NCBI RefSeq assembly: GCF_035916875.1
Contig: NZ_JAXUHN010000066.1
Location: forward strand, 1 to 38,619
DNA from: Methylomicrobium sp035916875
Lineage (GTDB): Bacteria; Pseudomonadota; Gammaproteobacteria; Methylococcales; Methylomonadaceae
Direction: 5' to 3'
Length of the DNA stretch: 38,619 nt
Shown: one piece after another, positions 25,066-33,080 of the stretch
How the letters are laid out: each line of letters begins with the position of its first letter
How positions within the stretch are numbered: the first letter of the stretch is position 1
Notes under the pieces: generated by a model
What the model was told of the DNA's origin: nothing
Databases searched by the model: none
The model's input: only the letters and a program-made list of their open reading frames with translations
Position numbers and translations under genes: made by a program

Positions 25066-26146
25066 GGCTTTGTTGCATAAATCAAAAGCCAGATAAATTT
25101 CCCCTTACCCCAAATTTGAGGCGGATGTAGGGTATGGCAATCGTCACCGCTGTACCCAGTTGGGTAAAACCGATTTAAAAGTGCAGCGCGAATCTGCAGC
25201 TCGGCTACTTGGCTGTTAAAGCGACGAGCCATGACACGCTCACCCAGCCGTTTGAAGCAACGCATTTTTGTTTCCACCAGACCGCGGCGATGATAACCGC
25301 TCCATTTTTTCCAAACGGCTCGCACCAACCGTTGAGTGGAGCGCAATGTTTTATTTCGGACTATGGCGCCTGCCGTATTTTCTTTTCAGGGTTTGCCGTT
25401 CTTGCGCACGGGAATGATGGCATCAGCACCATGCTCCGCAATGGCTTTGTGGCCACCTTTAGTATCGTAGGCGCCATCTCCACTGACGGATGCAATCATT
25501 TCATCGGCAGGTATCTGAGCGAGTAAATCGGGCATTACCTGGGCATCCCCAACACCGTTAGAAGTCACTTCAATTGCCCGAATTTCCAGGGTTTCGGCAC
25601 TTGTGACCTTTAGGCTATCACTTCCCAAGTGAACCTTGCGCCATTGTCGGCGATACTCGGCCCCATGCTTCTTAGTCTTCCATTCGCCTTCGCCCAACAT
25701 TTTCACGCCCGTGCTATCGACCAACAAATGCAAGCCATTGGGATTGGCGCGATAGGAAATATACACCTGCAGATGCTGCTGACGACGGCAAAGCCTCGTG
25801 TAATCCGGCGCCGGCCATCAAGGCTGGACAGCTTCAATAAACTGGCGACCATGCCGGTAGCTTGCCGTAACGCCATTCCGAATAGGTTCTTGACCATCAG
25901 GCAAAACTGGATGGCTGCATCGGAAAACGTTTCGGATCGACCGCGTTTGCCATTGGCGGGCGCGAACCAATCCATTTTCTTATCGATCCAGAGCAACAAA
26001 GAGCCTCGTCGCTTGAGCGCTTGGCTGTAGTCGCTCCAAGTTAGTGGTTCGGTATTTTGATGTTTGTGGCTTGGGCATTCGCGGTCTGTGCCAGTGGATG
26101 TCCTGACTCAAAATGGGTGCGAGCGGATTTATGCAACAAAGCCTTG
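25063..26146 (-). mobile_element. IS5-family (IS903-like) insertion sequence, inactive
   Basis: The ends are GGCTTTGTTGCATAAATC (25066-25083) and its perfect complement (26126-26143). The match extends 3 bp outward on both sides (CAA/TTG), making 21 bp. The GGCTTTGTTG(A/C)ATAAATC end is typical of the IS903 group. The inside holds a broken minus-strand transposase. No direct repeat of 4 or 9 bp is found at the edges, so flanking DNA may have been rearranged. It divides the chromate operon from the CRISPR-Cas locus. Confidence 0.88.
25110..26080 (-). pseudogene. IS5-family DDE transposase pseudogene
   Basis: The N-terminal part reads TEPLTWSDYSQALKRRGSLL, then WFAPANGKRGRSETFSDAAI. After a frameshift near 25,810 it continues PDYTRLCRRQQHLQVYISYR. 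The catalytic residues are all recognisable: the first Asp in LLVDSTGVKMLG, the second in SVSGDGAYDTKG, and the Glu in the Y(2)R(3)E(6)K signature YHRRGLVETKMRCFK. An in-frame TGA at 25386-25388 follows VRKNGKP, and another frameshift near 25,150 alters the tail. No ATG is seen at the start. Confidence 0.85.
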
Positions 26147-26161
26147 TCGAGTGTCAAAGTA

Positions 26162-26246
26162 GTGATCATTTTTTCATAAATAAATTTCTAACACCCAAAG
26201 TTAGATCACCGACAAGCTTGTCAATAATAATTTTGGAGACTAGAAT
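26162..26246 (+). promoter_or_regulatory. cas operon promoter with overlapping dyads
   Basis: TTGTCA (26218-26223) and TAGAAT (26241-26246) are spaced by exactly 17 bp, a good sigma70-type promoter. A perfect 12-bp palindrome GACAAGCTTGTC (26211-26222) overlaps the -35 box. Just upstream is TCTAACacccaaaGTTAGA (26187-26205), a 6-bp dyad with a 7-nt spacer, nested in a wider GTGATC/GATCAC pair (26162-26167, 26204-26209). These are candidate operators. The leader to the cas6 start is short and ends with a consensus AAGGAGG (26264-26270). Confidence 0.6.
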
Positions 26247-26275
26247 CAAAGAAAATAATAAACAAGGAGGTTTTC

Positions 26276-27232
26276 ATGACGCCAACTAGTCATCCCATCA
26301 TTCCCATCAAACAGTACCGCTTTTATTTTGAGTCATCCGGTCGTTTTCGTTTACCAGAATATCCCGGTTCAGCCTGGCGCGGCGCATTTGGACATGCGCT
26401 CAAAAGGACTGTGTGCGTGGTAAGAAACACGCCTTGCAACCAATGCCTTTTAAAAAACGTTTGTGCTTACAGTTACATTTTTGAAACGCCGCCGCCAGCC
26501 GGCGCTGAAAAAATGCGCAAATATACGGCAACGCAGCATCCCTTTGTGTTGCGCTTTCCGGATAACGCATCTCACGAGGTGCCTTACAGGCTAGACGTCA
26601 CACTATTCGGACACGGTCAACGCTTCTTTCCCTACGTCGTTCATGCTTTACAAACCGCGGGACAGGACGGAATAGGCGGTCATCGCCAAGTTTTTGCATT
26701 GCTGAGAATCGACGATGTCGATCTCCAAGGAAACGTCCAAACCATTTATCAAAATGGCGAACTGCAACCACAACGGCAGGCCATCTCCCCAACCTCACCC
26801 CTAATGCCGGCGCAAATCGAACTAACTTTTCATTCGCCGCTACGCATCAAGCAGGACCAAAAAAACCTGTCAACCAGCGACTTCAACTTCGGCGCACTTT
26901 TCAGCACCCTGCTCAGACGCATCTCGATGATCAGTTATTTTCACACCGATACGCCGCTGGAAACAGATTTCGCCGGACTCACAGCAAGAGCCAGAACCGT
27001 GCAATTCGCCAGTCAACAGCTCAAATGGTATGACTGGACGCGCTATTCCTCCCGGCAACAAGCGGAAATGAACATGGGTGGCATGGTAGGCAGTGTTGTT
27101 TTGGATACACTCAACCTGGAGGATTTTTGGCCCTATCTATGGTTAGGGCAATGGACACATGTCGGCAAAGCCACCAGTATGGGCATGGGCGCCTATTCCA
27201 TCCGCACGACAAGCTTGTCAGACATGCGATAA
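26276..27232 (+). CDS. cas6: CRISPR pre-crRNA endoribonuclease Cas6
   Basis: A 318-residue RAMP-fold Cas6 of the Cas6 C-terminal (pfam10040) type. It cuts the repeat RNA 8 nt upstream of each spacer to make crRNAs for the Csm complex. The N-terminal region has EYPGSAWRGAFGHALKRTVC and a four-Cys cluster (C47, C54, C57, C63), as commonly seen in this branch and probably metal-binding. The glycine-rich C-terminal loop GQWTHVGKATSMGMGAY (about 291-307) is the RAMP RNA-binding signature; H295 in it is a candidate catalytic residue, which I cannot verify. A consensus AAGGAGG precedes the ATG. It is first in the cas operon, 26 bp before the NE0113-like gene. Confidence 0.9.
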   Translation: MTPTSHPIIPIKQYRFYFESSGRFRLPEYPGSAWRGAFGHALKRTVCVVRNTPCNQCLLKNVCAYSYIFETPPPAGAEKMRKYTATQHPFVLRFPDNASHEVPYRLDVTLFGHGQRFFPYVVHALQTAGQDGIGGHRQVFALLRIDDVDLQGNVQTIYQNGELQPQRQAISPTSPLMPAQIELTFHSPLRIKQDQKNLSTSDFNFGALFSTLLRRISMISYFHTDTPLETDFAGLTARARTVQFASQQLKWYDWTRYSSRQQAEMNMGGMVGSVVLDTLNLEDFWPYLWLGQWTHVGKATSMGMGAYSIRTTSLSDMR

Positions 27233-27258
27233 GCCAGCGGCGCGGAGATAATACAGGG

Positions 27259-28365
27259 ATGAATATCAAAATCTTACTCGCAGTCGCCGGACTAACCCCG
27301 CAAGTCGTTACCGAAACCTTATATGCCATGCACCGGCAAGGTGATACGTTGCCGACCGCCATTCATATTCTGACCACGGCGGAAGGCTATCAACGCGCCA
27401 GGCTGACCCTAATCAACGACGGCTGGTTGACTCGCTTTTACAAAGATTACCGATTGCCTCAGCCGGCTTTTTCCGAACACTCTATCCATGTTCTGCAAAA
27501 AGCCGATGGCGAACCGCTGAACGACATTCGCAGTCAGTCCGATAACCAGGCCATGGCCGATGGCATCACCGAATGGATCCGAACCTTTACCGCCGAACCG
27601 GAAACGGCCCTGCATGTCTCGATTGCCGGCGGCCGCAAGACCATGGGCTTTTATGCGGGCTATGCCTTGTCCCTGTATGGGCGCCAACAGGACAGGCTCA
27701 GTCATGTACTGGTTTCGGCAGACTACGAATCGCACCCGCAGTTTTACTATCCCACCCCGTATTCGCAAGTCATTTACGGCAATGATCACAGCCGCAAGCC
27801 GCTGGATACCCAGCATGCCGACGTCATTCTTGCCGACATTGCTTTCGTACGACTGCGGCATGGTTTGGATCAAGCGCTACTGCAGGGTAAAAGCAGCTTC
27901 AGTGAGTCCGTGCAAAATGCACAACACACTTTGGCTCCCGCCAACCTGACGATCGACTTATCCAACCGTCGCATCATCGCTCAAGGCCTGACGGTCAAAC
28001 TAATCCCGGCTGATTTGGCGTTTTATCTCTGGTTAATCGAGAGGCAAACGGTCGGACAACCGGAGCCCACCTGTCCCAGCGATGGTGCGCCGGATGCCGA
28101 CTACGCCAGCGAGTATCTTCATCACTATAAGGCCATCAATGGCGAACTGGGCGGCGCCGACCGCACGATCGTCAACCTGCGACAGGGCATGAGTAAAAAC
28201 TTTTTCGAGCAACGCAAATCGCGTATCAACAAAGCCCTGAATCAAACCCTGAATCAGGCCGCGCGGCCTTATTTGATCGTGCCGGTCGGAAGCAGGCCGA
28301 GGACGAGGTATCGGGTGGCCCTCAGTAAAGAACAAATTCAAATTATTCATTCAACGGAAAATTGA
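27259..28365 (+). CDS. NE0113-family CARF protein with a winged-helix-like tail
   Basis: A 368-residue protein matching the style of TIGR02584/NE0113 CRISPR-associated proteins. The CARF (Rossmann) domain spans about residues 1-200, with AVAGLTPQVVTETLYAMHRQ at the N-terminus and the ligand-site motif GGRKTM (124-129). The family is sometimes called a Csm6-type ring nuclease, able to bind or cleave cyclic oligoadenylate. I see no HEPN R-x4-6-H active site in the C-terminal part. Residues 228-365 (LTIDLSNRRIIAQGLTVKLI, then SRINKALNQTLNQAARPYLI, then GSRPRTRYRVAL) resemble an OmpR-like winged helix. The start MNIKILLAVAG at 27259 is chosen over longer frames. It ends 1 bp before cas10. Regulator and ring nuclease are both possible roles. 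Confidence 0.82.
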   Translation: MNIKILLAVAGLTPQVVTETLYAMHRQGDTLPTAIHILTTAEGYQRARLTLINDGWLTRFYKDYRLPQPAFSEHSIHVLQKADGEPLNDIRSQSDNQAMADGITEWIRTFTAEPETALHVSIAGGRKTMGFYAGYALSLYGRQQDRLSHVLVSADYESHPQFYYPTPYSQVIYGNDHSRKPLDTQHADVILADIAFVRLRHGLDQALLQGKSSFSESVQNAQHTLAPANLTIDLSNRRIIAQGLTVKLIPADLAFYLWLIERQTVGQPEPTCPSDGAPDADYASEYLHHYKAINGELGGADRTIVNLRQGMSKNFFEQRKSRINKALNQTLNQAARPYLIVPVGSRPRTRYRVALSKEQIQIIHSTEN

Positions 28366-28366
28366 G

Positions 28367-30940
28367 ATGAAACAACAAGACCACACCGTTTTGGGCTGTT
28401 TGTTGCATGATGTCGGCAAATTTTTTGAACGTGCCGAACTATTGGACAAATATAGAAATGACCTGGAGAAACGCCAAAGCTATTGTCCAAAACACAAAGA
28501 TGGCTACCACACTCATATTCATGTACTGAATACCTTGGCGTTTTGCGAATTGCTGGCAGAAAAGGTGCCGCAGTTACAGCCAGATGAACAGCAAACTGTA
28601 ATTACAGCCGATCAGAATTGGTTGAATTTGGCTTCTTTTCATCATGCGCCATCAAGCAGGTCCGAAGCTTATTTGGAAAAAATTATCCAGGCCGCCGATC
28701 ACTTTGCCAGCGCGGAGCGTGAGGAGGGTGGATTTTACGAACAAGGCATTCATAAAAAAACCAGACTCGAATCATTATTAGGCAGGATACAAATCGGTGA
28801 ATCTGCGCGTCAGAATGACTATTTCTTACCGCTTAACTTTAGTGCCTTGTCTGCCGACCATATTTACCCGAAGCAAGCCGGTTTGTCGAAAATGGAAGAA
28901 AGATCCAACGATAAAGGCAAGGCGTGGTTGAGTCAAAACAGCTTGGTTCCAGACTATCAACAAATTGCCAACCGATTAATTGCTGAGTTAGGTGGCTTGC
29001 AAAGTTTCCAAGCGAATGTAGCCAAGGAAAAAATACTGAAATCGACAACCAGAAGCCTGCTGAGTCTGATGGAAAAGTACTTGAGCCAGGTGCCGGCCGC
29101 AACCAACGTCACTCATCCCGATATTTCCTTGTTCGATCATTTGAGGATCACCGCTGCAATTGGCGAGGGATTGTATTTGTATCATGAAGTGAATAGCGAA
29201 AGAAGTGGTTTTGATGACAAGGTCATACCCAAATGGCAACTGGTTTGCGGCGATTTTTCAGGGATTCAAAAATTCATTTACAAAATCACCAGTAAAGGCG
29301 CCGCTAAAGGTCTGCGAGGCCGTTCGTTCTTTATCCAGCTACTTTGCGACGCCGTTTCAGAGCAAATCATTCGCTCGGTGAGGTTGTATCCAACCGCCAG
29401 AATCTATTCATCTGGAGGCAAGTTTTATTTGCTGATACCGGCGCATTTGAAAGCTCAAGTACAAACCATCGCCGATATGGTCAATAAGGCTTTGCTCGAT
29501 GAGTTTCAGGGCGAGGTGTTTTTAGGCTTGGGTTTTGCCGATATAAGCGGCGATGACTTCAAAGAAGGCAACATGGGTAGGCGCTGGCAGCAGGTAAACG
29601 AAGACTTGCATAAACAACGTCTACAACCCTTTAAAACCCAAGTTAGCGAAGATATCGATTGTTTTGCACAGCAGCGGCAACACGAATATGGGGCCTGCAA
29701 AATTTGCGGTCGGGATGATGCAAAGGCAGATATTAACGACAAACAGAATTGCAAACAATGCCAGAGCCTTGAACGCATTGGGCAGGAATTGGCGGATACT
29801 CGTTATTTGTTTTGGGTCTGGGGTGAAAATCGAAGAACCGTAAAAAATAAAATCCAAGGAGATTATTTCAGGATGCCGATGGTTGGCACGGATTGCGACT
29901 TGTACTTTTTAGAACAGGAGCCGGAATTCAGCGAACTAACCGACTTGTCGGAATCGCATTTGGAAATCCTAAACGATTGGACAGGATTAAAACCGAACCA
30001 ACAAGGCTATTCGCAAGGCATTCGCTACGTCGGCAAATGGCAAAAGGATAAAGATAACGGCAACGGAGATTTCAAAGATTTTGCTGATAATTCCCAAGGT
30101 ATCAGTCGCATGGGCGTATTGCGTATGGACGTGGACAATCTGGGCGAAATTTTCATTCGCGGCTTGAGCTTCGGCAAAAACGCGAAAGGTGAAAATACCA
30201 ACATGGGCTCCTTGTCCCGTGTGGCTACGGTTTCCAGACAATTACATTTGTTTTTTGCCGGTTACTTGCACCGGATTCTCGAAGAATTTCCGCAAAGCCA
30301 GATCATTTATGCCGGTGGCGATGACGTGTTCATCATCGGCAGTTGGCATGAATTGCCGATCGTGGCGCAAAAAATTCGCACCGAATTCGGCCAATACTGC
30401 GCCAATAATCCTTGCTTTACCTTGTCCGGTGGCATTGCAACCGTGGGCGGCAGATACCCAATCTCGCGTGCTGCGGAGTTGGCAGGTGTAGCCGAGGAAC
30501 AGGCAAAAACTCTGCAAAGTGAGTATCGAGGAGCTCATCAAAAGGATGCACTGTGTTTTCTGGAAACAGCGATTGGCTGGGAGAGTTTTACCGATGCCAT
30601 TCATTTGCGCGATACCCTTATGGATATTGTCGACAAAACCAAAAGCCAGGCAATCATTGATCGCTTGCGGCAAGTCGTGATTGCTGTGGATGAGATCAAA
30701 GCCAGACAAAAGACCGGCAATATACAAGAACTGATTTATTGGGACAAATGGCGCTGGCGGCTGGTTTATAACCTGAATCGCATGACCAAGCGTTACCCCG
30801 AAGTGCAATCCCAACTGAAATATCTACAACAACAATTGATAAACCCGCAAAGTCTGGCGAACAAGCAACCGGTGATGGAATGGTTGCAATTGCCAGTACG
30901 GTGGGCGGAATTTTTAATGAGGAGTAAGACTAATGACTGA
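28367..30940 (+). CDS. cas10: Cas10/Csm1, type III-A large subunit
   Basis: An 857-residue Csm1. The N-terminal HD nuclease domain has H14-D15 in CLLHDVGKFFERAE and H92-H93 in ASFHHAPSS; it cuts single-stranded DNA in known systems. A degenerate first palm domain is followed by a zinc ribbon with C444, C447, C462 and C465. The second palm carries the GGDD motif at 650-653 (IIYAGGDDVFIIGSW), which makes cyclic oligoadenylates when target RNA is bound. Both catalytic sites look intact, so DNA cleavage and second-messenger synthesis are both expected. It overlaps csm2 by 8 bp and follows the NE0113-like gene by 1 bp. Confidence 0.95.
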   Translation: MKQQDHTVLGCLLHDVGKFFERAELLDKYRNDLEKRQSYCPKHKDGYHTHIHVLNTLAFCELLAEKVPQLQPDEQQTVITADQNWLNLASFHHAPSSRSEAYLEKIIQAADHFASAEREEGGFYEQGIHKKTRLESLLGRIQIGESARQNDYFLPLNFSALSADHIYPKQAGLSKMEERSNDKGKAWLSQNSLVPDYQQIANRLIAELGGLQSFQANVAKEKILKSTTRSLLSLMEKYLSQVPAATNVTHPDISLFDHLRITAAIGEGLYLYHEVNSERSGFDDKVIPKWQLVCGDFSGIQKFIYKITSKGAAKGLRGRSFFIQLLCDAVSEQIIRSVRLYPTARIYSSGGKFYLLIPAHLKAQVQTIADMVNKALLDEFQGEVFLGLGFADISGDDFKEGNMGRRWQQVNEDLHKQRLQPFKTQVSEDIDCFAQQRQHEYGACKICGRDDAKADINDKQNCKQCQSLERIGQELADTRYLFWVWGENRRTVKNKIQGDYFRMPMVGTDCDLYFLEQEPEFSELTDLSESHLEILNDWTGLKPNQQGYSQGIRYVGKWQKDKDNGNGDFKDFADNSQGISRMGVLRMDVDNLGEIFIRGLSFGKNAKGENTNMGSLSRVATVSRQLHLFFAGYLHRILEEFPQSQIIYAGGDDVFIIGSWHELPIVAQKIRTEFGQYCANNPCFTLSGGIATVGGRYPISRAAELAGVAEEQAKTLQSEYRGAHQKDALCFLETAIGWESFTDAIHLRDTLMDIVDKTKSQAIIDRLRQVVIAVDEIKARQKTGNIQELIYWDKWRWRLVYNLNRMTKRYPEVQSQLKYLQQQLINPQSLANKQPVMEWLQLPVRWAEFLMRSKTND

Positions 30941-31307
30941 AGAAATAGAATCCTTTATTAAAAGGGACGATACAGCGAAGAGAATGGTGAAATTCGCCGA
31001 GGATTTGGCGAAGGAGATTGTTAGGGATGTGAGCACATCCCAAATCCGTAATGCCTATGGAACGGTAAAGAAACTGGAAATGCAAAGCGGTTTTAACGAC
31101 AAGTCTCTGCGCGAATTGTTGTTGCTTAAGCCCAAGCTTGCATATGCAAGGGGACGATCTCAAAGGAAGGATACTTTCAAAAAGTTGGAAGACGCACTTG
31201 GCGCAGCCATCGACGCGGTAGATGTAAAGCAACCTGAAACATTCAAGCGGTTTTGTAACTTCTTCGAGGCCATTCTCGCTTACCACAAAGCCAACGGCGG
31301 TAAATAA
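30933..31307 (+). CDS. csm2: Csm2, type III-A small subunit
   Basis: A 124-residue, mostly helical protein. TSQIRNAYGTVKKLE, then ELLLLKPKLAYARGR and the C-terminal FCNFFEAILAYHKANGG are the family signatures. Csm2 forms the inner filament of the Csm complex along the crRNA-target duplex and has no catalytic role. The start lies inside the end of cas10 (8-bp overlap), and csm3 begins 3 bp later, as in most III-A operons. Confidence 0.92.
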   Translation: MTEEIESFIKRDDTAKRMVKFAEDLAKEIVRDVSTSQIRNAYGTVKKLEMQSGFNDKSLRELLLLKPKLAYARGRSQRKDTFKKLEDALGAAIDAVDVKQPETFKRFCNFFEAILAYHKANGGK

Positions 31308-31310
31308 ATA

Positions 31311-32114
31311 ATGGACGCAATCATGAGCGAACAAAACAACCCAAAACTCAACAGCAAAATTTTCATCGAAGGCACTATCAAAGCTTTGACCGGTTTGCAC
31401 ATTGGCGGTAATTCCATAGGTATGGCAATAGGTGGAGCGGATAAAGTCGTGGTCAGAAATCCGCTCACTAACGAACCATATATTCCCGGCTCGTCGCTGC
31501 GCGGCAAAATGCGCTCACTATTGGAAAGAGCCAGAGGCGATGAGAAACATAACCCCACGGAAGGGGGTTTTAGTTTAAAAGAGGGCAAACTGGAAGCATC
31601 AGCTGGTGTGAATTCCGAAAGCCTTCTTGGCAAATTGTTTGGTGTCTCCGCAGACAAAAATAACGGGCAACCAACCCGGTTGATGGTCCGTGACGCCCAT
31701 TTGACTACAGCCAGCAAGAAACAACTGGAAAATGCCCCCAATACAGATATGCCGATGACTGAGGTCAAAACCGAAGTCAATATCGACCGTATTACGTCAG
31801 CGGCCAATCCACGTCAATTCGAACGGGTTCCTGCTGGTGCCGAATTTCATTTTGAACTGGTTCTGACTTTGCTGGAGGGGGACGACGAAAGCCAGTTTTT
31901 AAACCTGATTCGGGAAGGACTGGAGTTAGTACAGAACGATAGCTTGGGCGGTCATGGTTCACGTGGTTATGGAGAGGTAGAGTTTTCTATTGAAAAGCTT
32001 CAAGAACGTACCATGCAGCATTACAAAACGGGTGAAGCGGCTGCGGATGTTATAAATAAACACCAGGAGTTGTTTAAAAATTTGTTGCCTGAAATAGCAT
32101 CCGTCGGAGCCTGA
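31311..32114 (+). CDS. csm3: Csm3, RAMP backbone and target-RNA nuclease
   Basis: A 267-residue RAMP protein. Several copies form the backbone of the Csm complex and cut target RNA at 6-nt steps. The catalytic Asp of Csm3 corresponds to D44 in IGGADKVVVRNPLTNEPYIP. SSLRGKMRSLLERAR follows, and the C-terminal glycine loop SLGGHGSRGYGEVEF is clear. So RNA cleavage should be active. An ATG at 31323 (MSEQNNPKLNSKIFIEGTI) is an equally likely start; neither has a strong ribosome-binding site. Confidence 0.94.
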   Translation: MDAIMSEQNNPKLNSKIFIEGTIKALTGLHIGGNSIGMAIGGADKVVVRNPLTNEPYIPGSSLRGKMRSLLERARGDEKHNPTEGGFSLKEGKLEASAGVNSESLLGKLFGVSADKNNGQPTRLMVRDAHLTTASKKQLENAPNTDMPMTEVKTEVNIDRITSAANPRQFERVPAGAEFHFELVLTLLEGDDESQFLNLIREGLELVQNDSLGGHGSRGYGEVEFSIEKLQERTMQHYKTGEAAADVINKHQELFKNLLPEIASVGA

Positions 32115-32115
32115 T

Positions 32116-33072
32116 ATGCAATGCTATCGGCTTAAATTTACAGCGCCGTTCCATGTCGATAGTCGCGGCAATGCCTTTTACGAAGAAAGCAGTAGTTTTA
32201 TCCATTCCGACACCATGAGTGCGGCGATTCTGGCGACTTGGGCATTGGTTTGGCCAGAGCAAATAACGGAGCAAGCTCGGAAACCCTCGTTTCGATTGAG
32301 TTCGGCCTTCCCGTACTACCAAGATTGCTACTTCTTGCCGCGGGTACTGAGTAGTCAGGCAGTCAAATTGCCGGGCGAACGCTTGAGAGATGCTAAAAAA
32401 CTCAAAAAAATCGAATGGTTGGATAGCAAATTATGGCTCGCTTCCCTTAATGATCCGAATTGGGCCGAACAGCTTGATTTGGAACATGGACTTTGCCAAG
32501 GCATCCTCGCCGGTCAATCCGCCAAAATGCCGAAACGGCTATGGCTGGAAGAGGAAAGGCCGCGTTTGGCGATGGACAGACAAGCCAATCAAGCTTCAGA
32601 GGGTCAAATTTTCAATTTCAGCCGAATTTGGTTTGATGAACAAGGCGGTTTGTACTTCCTCGCAGTGTTCGACGATAAGTCAAGCCAACAGCAATTTGAA
32701 ATGATACTGAATGTGTTGGCGGATAGCGGTATTGGCGCCGACCGCAGCAACGGCAACGGTTGCTTTACATGGCAACCCGGCGAAATAAAAGGGCTGCAAC
32801 TCGCTCAACATGAAAGGGCCATTGCCTTGTCGCTGGTTAATCCCGCCCCCAGCGATTGTCAAACCGGCTGGCTGGAAGATTCAGCTTACAAATTGGTTTC
32901 ACGCGGCGGTTGGGTTGGCGGCAGCGGCTTCCGCAAGCAGCGCTTACGTATGTTTGCTGAAGGCAGCGTATTTCCCAAGCCATTACAAGGCCGCATGGTC
33001 GATGTTTCGGTCGATAAACTGCCGCAGAAGGTCTATCGGGATGGTCGTGGCTTTTTCGTTAAAGCGGGATAG
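32116..33072 (+). CDS. csm4: Csm4, RAMP subunit capping the crRNA 5' handle
   Basis: A 318-residue RAMP protein that in known complexes binds the crRNA 5' tag together with Cas10. The N-terminal strand YRLKFTAPFHVDSRG is followed by FIHSDTMSAAILATWALVWP, a Csm4 hallmark. The glycine-rich loop GIGADRSNGNGCF lies at about 205-217. A second glycine-rich stretch, SRGGWVGGSGFRKQRLRMF, lies near the C-terminus. It starts 1 bp after csm3 and ends 8 bp before csm5. Confidence 0.92.
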   Translation: MQCYRLKFTAPFHVDSRGNAFYEESSSFIHSDTMSAAILATWALVWPEQITEQARKPSFRLSSAFPYYQDCYFLPRVLSSQAVKLPGERLRDAKKLKKIEWLDSKLWLASLNDPNWAEQLDLEHGLCQGILAGQSAKMPKRLWLEEERPRLAMDRQANQASEGQIFNFSRIWFDEQGGLYFLAVFDDKSSQQQFEMILNVLADSGIGADRSNGNGCFTWQPGEIKGLQLAQHERAIALSLVNPAPSDCQTGWLEDSAYKLVSRGGWVGGSGFRKQRLRMFAEGSVFPKPLQGRMVDVSVDKLPQKVYRDGRGFFVKAG

Positions 33073-33080
33073 GAGTGAAG

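Noticed and set aside
25054..26155. Target-site duplication around the IS5 element
   Set aside because: The flanks (AAATGTCAA on the left, TTGTCGAGT on the right) do not match as a 4- or 9-bp direct repeat.
27640..27720. HEPN active site in the NE0113-like protein (RQQDRLSH)
   Set aside because: The Arg and His fall inside the CARF domain next to GGRKTM and recur as a CARF segment in this family; the C-terminal part has no R-x4-6-H motif.
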